A DNA stretch of 64,000 nt from Paenibacillus pectinilyticus (GCF_001700435.1 NZ_LYPC01000030.1:124001-188000), one strand, 5' to 3'. Numbered from the stretch's first letter, positions 43,496 to 52,285 are shown. Notes: generated by a model from the letters alone, not told the origin. Numbers and translations: made by a program.

Positions 43496-44725
43496 ATGAA
43501 TCTAAAAATCCGATCTTGGCTACAGAGCAGAGGAAATACACTTCCCGCGGAGAAAAAGCTGTCGCATGAGGCAGTCATCTCATTAGTTATTCATTCCGTT
43601 TTTCAATTTGGTGCTTCCATGTCAGGGGTATTCCTCAATTTGTACTTATGGCGGCTCACACATAGCGTTGTGGTTAATGGGACCTACAGCATGATTGTCT
43701 ATATCCTAACTCCGATCGGATTCGCCATCGGTGGTTACATGATCAAGAAGAAGGATCGCATGGTATCATACCGACTTGGTATCGTATTAGTTGGTCTCTT
43801 CTATTTAAGTGTGAGTATTGCGCAGGAGCGGTTGGTTGATTATTATGTGCTCTTCGCCATATTTAATGGTCTTGCAAGCGCATTCTACTGGGTTGGCTAT
43901 TTGACGCTGATGTATGACGTGTCGACAGAAAAGAATCGAATCCGCTATCTCGCGTATAATATGATGTTTTTCACAGCAGCGACACTCGCAGGACCGGCAC
44001 TGGCGGGCTTCATTATTCGTTTAAAAGAAGGACTTAGCGGTTACACGATTGTGTTCACCATCGCTTTCTGTATGTTCTTATTAGCAGCTATTATCTCATT
44101 CAAAATTAAAGCCTCTGGCGGCCATCACCGTGTGTATTATTTGAAATATACGGGTCTTATTATGAAAAAAAAGCTCGATTGGGTGAAAGCCTTGCTCGGC
44201 TTCTTCGGTATGGGCTTGCTGCAAGGCACGATGTTGTTTCTACCTAACATTCTATTGTTTAAGGTATTGCCTCGTGAAGATATGGTAGGTTATCTCGGTG
44301 TTCTCTACTCGAGTTTAAGCATTGTGATGGGGATCTTTATTTCTAAATATGCAAATGCAAGCAGGGGTCGCCTTTACTTGACTATATCGACAGTGGGGTA
44401 TCTCGTAGGGATCTCTTTTATTATAGGGAGCTTAAATGTATGGTCGGTTGTAGGCTTCATGATTCTGTACTCCATCTTTGCACCACTGCAAGGGAATACA
44501 ATGACGGGTTACTATTATAGTTTGATTGCTGAACTTCCGCTCAAAGGGGAGTTGAAGGTAGAAAGCGTGGTCGTTCGCGAGTTTTTCTTAAATGTAGGTC
44601 GAGTTATTTCCATTCTTGTCTTAATCTCTTTCGGCAGCGATTTGGATGGCGGTTGGATTCCGTGGATTTTATTAATGGCATCTCTCACCCAATTTGGCTT
44701 GGTTTGGTCGATTAAGAATCGTTAG
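43496..44725 (+). CDS. MFS transporter (12-TM)
   Basis: 409 aa with about 12 membrane helices and a central basic loop (K-K-K-L-D-W, near 222). A simplified motif A (G-G-Y-M-I-K-K-K-D-R) follows TM2, and the sequence resembles Bacillus YqgE-type MFS proteins. No substrate can be assigned. It starts about 55 nt after the terminator of the sugar transporter and has a GGAGGT SD; co-regulation with that operon is possible by read-through only. Confidence 0.85.
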   Translation: MNLKIRSWLQSRGNTLPAEKKLSHEAVISLVIHSVFQFGASMSGVFLNLYLWRLTHSVVVNGTYSMIVYILTPIGFAIGGYMIKKKDRMVSYRLGIVLVGLFYLSVSIAQERLVDYYVLFAIFNGLASAFYWVGYLTLMYDVSTEKNRIRYLAYNMMFFTAATLAGPALAGFIIRLKEGLSGYTIVFTIAFCMFLLAAIISFKIKASGGHHRVYYLKYTGLIMKKKLDWVKALLGFFGMGLLQGTMLFLPNILLFKVLPREDMVGYLGVLYSSLSIVMGIFISKYANASRGRLYLTISTVGYLVGISFIIGSLNVWSVVGFMILYSIFAPLQGNTMTGYYYSLIAELPLKGELKVESVVVREFFLNVGRVISILVLISFGSDLDGGWIPWILLMASLTQFGLVWSIKNR

Positions 44726-44799
44726 GCAACTAAGGATGAGAGCCCCTTCATTCGGATATCCTAGAGGGTAGAGAATAGGAGAAGAGGTGCCTGACATAT

Positions 44800-45750
44800 A
44801 TGGAGCACGTGGACAGTATTATCGTCGGAGGAGGCATTGCTGGACTGCAAGCCGCTATTCAATTAGGCAGGTATGAGCACAAGGTGCTTGTGATTGATGC
44901 GGGTTACGGCCGTTCTACGCTATGCAGGAGCTATCATAATATCTTAGGCTGGCCAGATGGCGTATCCGGGGAAGAACTGCGAAGATTAGGCAGATTGCAA
45001 GCCGAGAAGCTTGGGGTTATGTTTGTCCAGGATGAAGTCGTACAAGCTGTCGCGAAAGGGAAAATCGGGGATGGCTTCGAGCTGTGGGGCAAGAGTGGCC
45101 GCGGGTATGAAGCACGTACGCTTCTGTTGGCAACGGGTTTATTGGATCGGATGCCAGAGCTGCCTCAGCTAAAAGAATGCTTAGGACTTACCGTGTATGT
45201 CTGTCCCGATTGCGATGGGTATGAGATTCGGGGTCGCAGCACCATTGTGATGGGGTCGGGGGATGCAGGTGCAGCCATGGCTTTGAAATTGCGGTGGAGA
45301 ACCGATAAACTCACCTATGTGAATCATCAACAGTGCGCTGTACGCAGTAAATTTCTGAATGAGATGCAGGAAAAAGGGATTCACTATGTCGCCAAAGATA
45401 TAGCGAACATTATCGTGGATGCGCCTGGCAGCTTCGCTGGTGTTATGCTCACGGATGGTGAACGCCTGCAAGCGGAGCGAGGCTTCATTGCATTTGGCGG
45501 TAACGAAGTGAAGTCCGATTTGGCTAGACAGCTTGGCGCTGATCGGATGGAGAACCGGCATATCATGACAGATCCCCGCAGCAAAATGACGAGTGTGCCT
45601 TTTGTCTGGGCCGCGGGAGATGTCGGCGTACATGCGGAGCAGGTCACGATAGCGATGGGCGAAGGCTCGCAGGCGGCCATTTGGATGAACAAAGCATTAC
45701 TGCGAATGAATGTGGAAACGAATGTACATAAGGTTGTTATACGTTCTTAG
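44800..45750 (+). CDS. Thioredoxin-reductase-like FAD/NAD(P) oxidoreductase
   Basis: 316 aa. N-terminal FAD-binding G-G-G-I-A-G-L-Q-A-A, a redox pair C-P-D-C-D-G-Y-E in the position of the TrxB active site, an NAD(P) site G-S-G-D-A-G-A-A, and the C-terminal FAD motif A-A-G-D-V. It probably transfers electrons from NAD(P)H via FAD to a thioredoxin-like partner; the partner is not encoded nearby. GAAGAGGTG SD. Convergent with the DUF2161 gene, with only 23 bp between stops. Confidence 0.9.
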   Translation: MEHVDSIIVGGGIAGLQAAIQLGRYEHKVLVIDAGYGRSTLCRSYHNILGWPDGVSGEELRRLGRLQAEKLGVMFVQDEVVQAVAKGKIGDGFELWGKSGRGYEARTLLLATGLLDRMPELPQLKECLGLTVYVCPDCDGYEIRGRSTIVMGSGDAGAAMALKLRWRTDKLTYVNHQQCAVRSKFLNEMQEKGIHYVAKDIANIIVDAPGSFAGVMLTDGERLQAERGFIAFGGNEVKSDLARQLGADRMENRHIMTDPRSKMTSVPFVWAAGDVGVHAEQVTIAMGEGSQAAIWMNKALLRMNVETNVHKVVIRS

Positions 45751-45773
45751 ATTAAAGATTCTGCTAGGTACAA

Positions 45774-46493
45774 TTAAGGCGCATGGATGATAGGTGTTTG
45801 AAAAACGTGTGTAACATGCGAATAATCGGCTAATGCTTTCTCACCGCTTGGGGTTAAATGATAGATACCGCGGCTTTGTCTGATGAACCAGCGATAATAG
45901 TTTTGCTGCAACAGCGAGCTGACATTCATATTGCTGGTCAACTCACGCAACTGCCGCGGGCTTAAGGGGCCGAGCTGCTGCATCAGATAGGCGCAATGGA
46001 GCGACTTCTCTCGATAGGCTGTCATCAGCTTCTGTTTAGAGCTTCCGCCCACATTATAATCCCCGCTGCGCTCATGAAATTCCGTAACCAGCTTACCTGA
46101 AGCCCGTTTATTCGGGCGTAATTGATAGGGAGTAGGCTCACAGACGAGATCGACTGTGGGCTGTTTGCGTTTGTAGAATTGAACGGTCAAGACACCTAAG
46201 CCCAGCATGCGGCAAAGCCTGCGAATATCCTCCCATTGTAAACGTTGGGGGGCTTTTCCTTTGTTCGGGAGCTCGAAAGCGACGTAGACTTCCTGCGTCA
46301 GCTTGAGTCTTTCAATTCCTTGAACAAGGAGCGGGATATTAAAACTTTTCTTCAACTCAACAATGACAGGAGGTTCTTCACCGCGGATGGCGACTAAATC
46401 GCAATGCTTCACTTCCCCACGGACAGTGTACCCGCGCTGTTCAAAAAAGTGTTTAATCGGAGCGTAAAGCTCCGTTTCGGTTTGGATCGGCAT
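45774..46493 (-). CDS. DUF2161 family nuclease-fold protein
   Basis: 239 aa. The N-terminal half has a PD-(D/E)xK core: D in C-D-L-V-A-I and E-L-K in V-I-V-E-L-K-K-S, typical of restriction-endonuclease-like folds. The C-terminal half is a basic helical region ending in a winged-helix-like segment (L-S-P-R-Q-L-R-E-L...Y-H-L-T-P-S-G-E-K-A). DUF2161 proteins have been annotated as putative phosphodiesterases; substrate and role are unknown. Stand-alone gene. Confidence 0.8.
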   Translation of the reverse strand: MPIQTETELYAPIKHFFEQRGYTVRGEVKHCDLVAIRGEEPPVIVELKKSFNIPLLVQGIERLKLTQEVYVAFELPNKGKAPQRLQWEDIRRLCRMLGLGVLTVQFYKRKQPTVDLVCEPTPYQLRPNKRASGKLVTEFHERSGDYNVGGSSKQKLMTAYREKSLHCAYLMQQLGPLSPRQLRELTSNMNVSSLLQQNYYRWFIRQSRGIYHLTPSGEKALADYSHVTHVFQTPIIHAP

Positions 46494-46625
46494 GAGGGTT
46501 TCGTTCTCCTCTTTTCCTGCATAAAGTGTGCCAGAATGGCTTTCATTATAGCATAGGTTGCGATAGAAAAGGTGAGAGAATCACTTGTACGTACATGTTG
46601 GGAGATGATAGATAGGAGTGAATTA

Positions 46626-47789
46626 TTGAATGAATGGTTGGGAAAAAGGTTTGCGTGCGCTTGTGGGCAAAATCATGAAATTCCGATTCGCCGTATTGTT
46701 ATAGAGTCAAATGCGCTGACTGATGTTGTCAGCTATGTGAAGGAAACTGGTTACGGCGAAGTGACGCTTGTCGCGGATGCGAATACGTATGGTGTGGCGG
46801 GGGAGAAGCTGCGCTCGCTATTAGAGGAGAATCAGGTAAAAGTAGGCGTAAGCCTCATTCGGGAGAACGGCATGGGGGGAGTGGCTGCTGATGAAGAAGC
46901 GATCGTTCAGTTGATGCTGGATACCTCAATGACGTCCAAGGTCTTGCTCGCCGTCGGAGCTGGAACGATTCACGACATTGTGCGTTTTGTCAGCCATCGT
47001 ACAGGGCGGCCATTCTTGTCTGTGCTAACCGCGCCATCGGTTGATGGCTTTGCGTCAGTAGGCGCACCGCTCATCGTGTGCGGTTTCAAGCAGACGATTC
47101 CGTGTTCGTCGCCGGAAGCTATCTTTGCTGACCTGAGCATTCTGGCAGCGGCACCGCAAGCGATGATCGCGGCTGGCGTTGGCGATATGCTCGGCAAGCA
47201 CACCTCACTGGCAGACTGGTCGCTGGGCTGCGTCCTGCTGGACGAGCACTACTGCGAGCTAAGCGCTCGGTTGACGTTAGAGGCCGTCGAGCTGTGCACC
47301 GCTCACCTCGAAGAGATTGCGCAGCGCACGGAGCTTGGCCTGCGCCGATTGATGGAAGGCCTGATTCTATCTGGCCTTTCCATGCTCTTGGTCGGCCACT
47401 CGCGGCCGGCCTCCGGGGCTGAGCGCCATCTCTCCCATTATTGGGAGATGGTGCTTCTGCAGCAGCGCCGCCGCGCGCTGCTGCACGGCGCGAAGGTCGG
47501 CGTCGCGACCGTGCTCATGGCCGAGGCCATCATCGCGGAAAATGCGTCGGCGATGGGGGTGGATGCGCGTGCGCTGCAGGTGCGCATCGCGGCGCGTTGG
47601 GGCGATGTGCTGGACATCGCCCGCGGGGTGCCGGCGCCTGAGCAGCTTGCTGCGTGGCTCGCGGCGGTGCAGGGGCCTGTGACGCCGGACCAGCTTGGCG
47701 TCGAGCCAGCGTTGGTGGAGGCGTCCTTGCAGGATGCGCTGTTCGTGCGCAACCGGTTTACGATTCTACGCTTACAGCGACTGCTGTAA
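46626..47789 (+). CDS. egsA: sn-Glycerol-1-phosphate dehydrogenase (EgsA/AraM family)
   Basis: 387 aa from TTG 46626, the only start with a proper SD (AGGAG, 8-nt spacing); in-frame GTG 46572 and ATG 46605 are longer options. Reduces DHAP to sn-glycerol-1-phosphate, in B. subtilis used for heptaprenylglyceryl-phosphate ether lipids. NAD site G-A-G-T-I-H-D-I-V-R-F, metal ligands in G-V-G-D-M-L-G-K and G-H-S-R-P-A-S-G-A-E-H and L-L-H-G-A-K-V-G. Base use changes inside the gene: an early 60-nt line is 43% GC and one at 47461-47520 is 77% GC by hand count. Confidence 0.9.
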   Translation: MNEWLGKRFACACGQNHEIPIRRIVIESNALTDVVSYVKETGYGEVTLVADANTYGVAGEKLRSLLEENQVKVGVSLIRENGMGGVAADEEAIVQLMLDTSMTSKVLLAVGAGTIHDIVRFVSHRTGRPFLSVLTAPSVDGFASVGAPLIVCGFKQTIPCSSPEAIFADLSILAAAPQAMIAAGVGDMLGKHTSLADWSLGCVLLDEHYCELSARLTLEAVELCTAHLEEIAQRTELGLRRLMEGLILSGLSMLLVGHSRPASGAERHLSHYWEMVLLQQRRRALLHGAKVGVATVLMAEAIIAENASAMGVDARALQVRIAARWGDVLDIARGVPAPEQLAAWLAAVQGPVTPDQLGVEPALVEASLQDALFVRNRFTILRLQRLL

Positions 47790-47798
47790 GCGAATGGG

Positions 47799-47832
47799 GA
47801 GCACGCGTGGGATACGCGTGCTCTTGCTTTTT
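47799..47832 (+). terminator. egsA terminator
   Basis: GAGCACGCGT / ACGCGTGCTC, 5-nt loop, TTGCTTTTT. Confidence 0.92.
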
Positions 47833-47902
47833 GTGCGTTAGGTACTGACCAAGTAAGCGCTAGGTGACGAAAGCTTCCAAAACTTGGAGCAGAGGCGCCA
47901 CC

Positions 47903-48083
47903 AATGGATAAATCCATTAGAACAAGCTAAAAAGAGACGGAATTTTGACTTTGATTGGATAAATCCATTCAAAACAATGATGTATGCGATTTCATTTGTG
48001 AAAATTAGTACTTGTAATGTATTAATCCAATGAAAAAGAAAATTCCTCCCTAATTGGAGAGTATACACTGTATAAATCCAATG
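47903..48083 (+). repeat. Four copies of an ATAAATCCA(A/T)T motif
   Basis: AATCCAT/AATCCAA cores at 47911, 47962, 48024 and 48075 (spacing 51, 62, 51). The first two are palindromic (ATGGATAAATCCAT and TGGATAAATCCA). The stretch sits between the egsA terminator and the large dyad array, is AT-rich and has no gene. Confidence 0.6.
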
Positions 48084-48962
48084 GAGCTCCTTCTATCGAC
48101 ACTATCCCGTTGGTTCAGTTTGGAAATAACTGAGAAGCACTGAGTAGTGGGGATAGTACACATAGATCCTTCTATAGCTACTATCCCATTCGCTCAGTTT
48201 GGAAATAACTGAGAAGCATTCTGAGTAGTGGGTATAGTGCAGATAGATCCTTCTATAGCCACTATACCATTCGCTCAGTTTGGAAATAACTGATAAGCAT
48301 TCTGAGTAGTGGGTATAGTGCAGATAGATCCTTCTATAGCCACTATCCCATTCGCTCAGTTTGGAAATGACTGAGAAGCACTCTGAGTAGTGGGTATAGT
48401 GCGCATAGCTCCTTTTATCGCGACTATCCCCTTCCTCAGTCTGGTAATAACTGAGAAGCATTCTGAGTAGTGGGTATAGTGCAGATAGATCCTTCTATAG
48501 CTACTATCCCATTCGCTCAGTTTGGCAATAACCCGAGCAGCATCCTGAGTGTTGGGGATAGTGCGCATAGCTCCTTCTATCGACACTATGCCCTTTCCTC
48601 AGTTTGGCAATAACCCGAGCAGCATCCTGAGTGTTGGGGATAGTGCACATAGCTCCTTCTATCACCCCTATCCCGTAGACTCAGTTTGGTACTAAGCCGA
48701 GAAGCACCCTGAGTGTCGGGGATAGTGCACATAGCTCCTTCTATCGCCACCATCCCATTGCCTCAGTTTGACACTAACCCGAGAAGCATTCTGAGTGAAA
48801 GGGATAGCGCACATAGCTCCCTCCTATCCACACTATCGCGTAGCCTCAGTTTAGCAGTAACCGAAAAGCATCCTGAATGAAGGGGGATAGTACACACACC
48901 TCCTTCTATCGCCCCTTTCCCATTGCCTCACCTTGGCAATAACCGATCAGCATTCTAAGTGG
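48080..48962 (+). repeat. Tandem array of about 11 dyad repeats, 79-83 bp each
   Basis: The anchor CCTTCTAT (or a one-base variant) recurs at 48089, 48168, 48249, 48330, 48411, 48491, 48573, 48655, 48737, 48820 and 48903. Each unit has ACTATCCC - CTCAG - loop - CTGAG - GGGATAGT (outer and inner stems) plus a ~23-nt linker that is itself a small dyad (ATAG...CTAT). Units nearer the left end are most alike; those to the right diverge. The same family occurs at 28926-29070. It is not CRISPR: there are no unique spacers. Confidence 0.93.
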
Positions 48963-49277
48963 AGGAGTTCACTCCGCTGTGTCCCCGTCAATCGTCCGTA
49001 GAGCTTGCCAACCGCTAGCCGCACCCACGCTACATCCAGATGTGGAAGTGGTTGGTTTTCATGCTCTTTCCATACCTTGCCTGCTTTGTTTTCATATCAT
49101 TTTCACAGTCTAGAACGCTTTCCAATGGCATGAGCCTTTTTTTGGAGAAAGATACAAATCCCAATTCTCTTTAAAATTTCGGGCAAGTTATCCCTCTTGG
49201 GTGCATAGGATTGTAGTACACAATTCACCATCACGAGCTGACCTATTCCTGAAAGGCAGCAGTGAAAGGAGGTACCC
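48963..49277 (+). other. Non-coding region before prkA
   Basis: About 315 bp with no credible ORF and no repeat copy. It should contain the prkA promoter. prkA is sigma-E controlled in B. subtilis, but I could not find a convincing -35/-10 pair for any sigma factor here. Confidence 0.4.
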
Positions 49278-51173
49278 ATGGACATATTCAAAAGAATTTC
49301 AGAGCATCGTACGGAGAAGGATTCATTGAGCTGGACCGGTACGTTCGCGGAGTACATAGAATTGCTTCGCAGTAATCCTGGACTCGCGAGAACTGCGCAT
49401 TCAAGGGTCTATGATATGATTGCTTCGCAAGGCATCAACGACCAGGTGGGCCACAAATCCTACAAGTTTTTCAACCAAGAGATATTCGGTCTAGATCGTG
49501 CCGTTGAGAAGCTGGTGGAAGAATATTTCCATTCCGCTGCCCGTCGATTGGATGTTCGTAAACGTATTTTGTTGCTAATGGGTCCTGTAAGCGGTGGGAA
49601 ATCCACAATTGTGACCATGCTGAAGCGTGGGTTAGAGCAGTTTGCCAAAACAGATCTGGGGGCTGTCTACGCAATCAAAGGGTGTCCTATGCACGAGGAG
49701 CCGCTACATCTGATTCCAATGGAATTACGATTAGAGATCGAGCGGGAGCTTGGGGTCAAAATTGAGGGCAGCCTATGCCCATCCTGCCAAATGCGTCTGA
49801 AAACCGAGTACAACGGTTGTATCGAAGATGTGCATGTGGAACGTGTGTTCGTTTCTGAAGAAGGTCGCGTAGGGATTGGTACCTTCAGCCCGTCAGATCC
49901 CAAATCTCAAGATATAGCGGACCTAACAGGCAGTATCGATTTCTCCACGATTACGGAGTTCGGCTCCGAGTCGGACCCGCGTGCATACCGTTTTGACGGT
50001 GAGTTGAATAAGGCCAACAGGGGTATCATGGAGTTCCAGGAAATGCTGAAGTGCGATGAGAAATTCCTCTGGAATCTACTCTCGCTGACACAAGAGGGTA
50101 ACTTTAAGGCAGGACGTTTCGCCCTCATTAGTGCCGATGAGCTCATTATCGCGCATACGAATGAGACGGAGTATAAGTCTTTTATCGCCAATAAGAAAAA
50201 CGAAGCCCTGCAATCGCGGATGATCGTCATGCCAATTCCTTACAATTTGCGCGTATCTGATGAAGAAAAAATTTACTACAAGCTCATTGGTCAGAGTGAT
50301 ATGTCTCACATCCATATTGCGCCTCATGCGCTTCGTGTGGCTGCGATCTTCTCGATTCTCACGCGTTTGAAGGAAACGAAGAAGCAAGGCATGGATTTGA
50401 TCAAAAAAATGCGTATGTACGATGGAGAAGTCGTCGAAGGCTACAAAGAAGCCGATCTGAAGGAAATGCAAAATGAATACCAAGAAGAAGGTATGAGCGG
50501 CATCGATCCGCGCTACGTTATTAACCGAATTTCAAGTGCTTTGATCCGCCAGGATCTTCAATGTATCAATGCCCTAGATGTGCTGCGTGCCCTGAAGGAC
50601 GGCTTGGATCAGCATCCATCCATTACCAAAGACGAACGGGAGCGGTTCCTCAATTTCATCTCGGTTGCCCGTAAGGAATACGACGATATTGCCAAGAAAG
50701 AAGTGCAGAAAGCGTTCGTCTACTCCTTCGAGGAGTCGGCTAGAACGATTTTCGATAACTACTTGGATAATATTGAAGCTTATTGCAACTGGGGGAAAAT
50801 AAAAGATCCGTTAACCGGCGAGGAGATGGATCCAGATGAGCGGTTGATGCGTTCGATCGAAGAGCAGATTGGTATTTCGGAAAATGCGAAAAAAGCATTC
50901 CGCGAGGAGATCTTGATCCGCATTTCTTCCTACTCACGCAAAGGCAGAAGATTCGACTACAGCTCGCACGAGCGCTTACGTGAAGCGATTGAGAAGAAGC
51001 TTTTCGCCGATTTGAAAGACATCGTGAAGATCACCACCTCTACGAAAACACCAGATGAGAAACAGTTAAAGAAGATCAACGATGTGACGAAGCAGTTAAT
51101 CGATGAGCACGGTTATTGCCCGGTATGTGCGAATGAGCTGCTCCGCTATGTGGGAAGTCTGCTGAACAGATAA
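49278..51173 (+). CDS. prkA: PrkA family serine protein kinase/AAA+ protein
   Basis: 631 aa, the usual PrkA length. N-terminal AAA+ domain with Walker A G-P-V-S-G-G-K-S-T (102-110, K108); the C-terminal part is the kinase-like PrkA region. Two cysteine pairs (C-P-S-C near 168 and C-P-V-C near the C-terminus) may bind metal. In B. subtilis PrkA is made early in the mother cell and influences sporulation; recent work views it as an ATP-dependent protease-like AAA+ protein. GAAAGGAGG SD. The usual partner yhbH does not follow. Confidence 0.95.
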   Translation: MDIFKRISEHRTEKDSLSWTGTFAEYIELLRSNPGLARTAHSRVYDMIASQGINDQVGHKSYKFFNQEIFGLDRAVEKLVEEYFHSAARRLDVRKRILLLMGPVSGGKSTIVTMLKRGLEQFAKTDLGAVYAIKGCPMHEEPLHLIPMELRLEIERELGVKIEGSLCPSCQMRLKTEYNGCIEDVHVERVFVSEEGRVGIGTFSPSDPKSQDIADLTGSIDFSTITEFGSESDPRAYRFDGELNKANRGIMEFQEMLKCDEKFLWNLLSLTQEGNFKAGRFALISADELIIAHTNETEYKSFIANKKNEALQSRMIVMPIPYNLRVSDEEKIYYKLIGQSDMSHIHIAPHALRVAAIFSILTRLKETKKQGMDLIKKMRMYDGEVVEGYKEADLKEMQNEYQEEGMSGIDPRYVINRISSALIRQDLQCINALDVLRALKDGLDQHPSITKDERERFLNFISVARKEYDDIAKKEVQKAFVYSFEESARTIFDNYLDNIEAYCNWGKIKDPLTGEEMDPDERLMRSIEEQIGISENAKKAFREEILIRISSYSRKGRRFDYSSHERLREAIEKKLFADLKDIVKITTSTKTPDEKQLKKINDVTKQLIDEHGYCPVCANELLRYVGSLLNR

Positions 51174-51193
51174 GCACATAAGCATAGAACCTT

Positions 51194-51227
51194 AGACCTG
51201 AGGGGTGACGATCCCTTAGGTCTTTTT
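51194..51227 (+). terminator. prkA terminator
   Basis: AGACCTGAGGG / CCCTTAGGTCT with TTTTT. Confidence 0.9.
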
Positions 51228-51317
51228 GCCGTGTATCCGGATGGTGACCTATCACCGAATCTATTAATCTCTCATATACTATTGTAGCTTCATCAAAGAG
51301 GGAGGTGTAAAAAGATT

Positions 51318-51539
51318 ATGGCAGGGAACTCAATGAAATTAACAGGCGCGTTGATCCTAATATTGGTGAGCATTCTAGCAATCATCTTAACGTGGGAGTT
51401 GAGGCTTTTGTCACCATTGGGGGGAATATTCATTGTGGGGATGTGCTTTATTGGTGCCATTCTAATGTGGCATGATGCCGCTGAACCACTACTGAGAGTA
51501 GACACTGAACATGTCAAACGAACCGAAACCGAACGCTGA
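51318..51539 (+). CDS. Small two-helix membrane protein
   Basis: 73 aa: two hydrophobic helices (about 7-25 and 30-50) and a charged tail ending in K-R-T-E-T-E-R. GGGAGGTG lies upstream, somewhat far (about 9-14 nt) from ATG. Its last 29 bases overlap the next gene in another frame, so the two are likely translated together. No family recognised. Confidence 0.6.
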   Translation: MAGNSMKLTGALILILVSILAIILTWELRLLSPLGGIFIVGMCFIGAILMWHDAAEPLLRVDTEHVKRTETER

Positions 51540-51834
51540 TCAGGAACCGGATAAGACCAACTCCCCCCAGAAGACGACTGATTCCGGAAAGTGGAACGAT
51601 TTATTTGGATTCGGCAAAATGATGGACAAACTTCCGCTCAACAAGCTTTCGGCACGCATGGCCTACTGTATGTTCTTTGATTTGGTCTTATTATTTTTCA
51701 CGCTGATCCTAAGAGTTACTAACACCACAATGAATGAGTTCCCGAATGCCTGGGATTTTCGTTTAATTGTCCTCACAACGATTGTTGTTTTTTTTGTGGG
51801 GCTTTGCGATTTGATTGGATTTAGGAAGAAATAG
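51511..51834 (+). CDS. Small membrane protein with hydrophilic N-terminus
   Basis: 107 aa: about 40 hydrophilic residues rich in P, K, D, Q and T, a short amphipathic stretch, and two membrane helices (about 52-70 and 83-101) ending F-R-K-K. Overlaps the upstream small membrane gene by 29 bp and is followed by a terminator, so the pair forms a two-gene unit. The SD is weak, in keeping with translational coupling. Function unknown. Confidence 0.6.
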   Translation: MSNEPKPNADQEPDKTNSPQKTTDSGKWNDLFGFGKMMDKLPLNKLSARMAYCMFFDLVLLFFTLILRVTNTTMNEFPNAWDFRLIVLTTIVVFFVGLCDLIGFRKK

Positions 51835-51865
51835 GGAAAAAAGCAAAGAAAATTAGGAACGGGAT

Positions 51866-51907
51866 GCCTCTTGTATAAAAAAAATACAAATGAGGCTTAT
51901 TTTTTTA
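51866..51907 (+). terminator. Terminator after the small membrane gene pair
   Basis: GCCTC-TTGTAT / ATACAA-(AT)-GAGGC, A-rich loop, then a long T tract. Confidence 0.85.
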
Positions 51908-52285
51908 GTATGCTAGCTCAAAAAAACGTATGTTATAGTTTACAGAAAATTCAACCAGATAGGCCTTTAGAATCTATGTCGAATGGTATGGGTATTTTGT
52001 CATGATTTGTCGATTGAAATAGAATATTAAGTATAATTGTAAGATTATATGTAAATATGCAGCTGTGAGCCTGAATTGCATGTAAAATTCGGAACAATTA
52101 CATATCATTAATTTTTAATAAAAATTACACTAAAAAGCCTTTATAGTTCTAGTTTCCTAGTTTTTGAGGTAGGCAAGTATTTACATATATGTTACACTTT
52201 CATCAGAGTTTCATACGAAATAGTGCTAGAATATCTTGTATTATGTCGAAACACGACTAGTTAGTCCTAGTGATTGGGGTCTACC
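51908..52285 (+). promoter_or_regulatory. AT-rich leader/promoter region of the exopolysaccharide locus
   Basis: About 380 bp without a gene. ATGTAA occurs at 52049 and 52080, TTACAT at 52098 and 52181; 52080-52103 forms a perfect ATGTAA-N12-TTACAT dyad and 52181-52194 a TTACATATATGTTA near-palindrome. These look like regulator sites. A clear sigma-A promoter could not be assigned. Confidence 0.5.

Noticed and set aside
47438..47917. 159-codon minus-strand ORF over the 3' end of egsA
   Set aside because: Produced by the high GC of the egsA 3' half, which removes stop codons; the product is low-complexity A/S/R/C and crosses the terminator.
48102..48461. Minus-strand ORF with a 27-residue repeating peptide
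   Set aside because: It arises because several dyad-repeat units are 81 bp (27 codons). Neighbouring units of 79, 80, 82 and 83 bp break the frame, there is no SD, and the repeat is better explained as a DNA/RNA structure.
48080..48962. CRISPR array
   Set aside because: The whole unit, including the would-be spacer, is repeated with only gradual divergence; units are long and no cas genes are present.
51908..52285. c-di-GMP riboswitch before the exopolysaccharide locus
   Set aside because: Expected in principle, but the conserved GEMM core segments were not visible in this AT-rich stretch.
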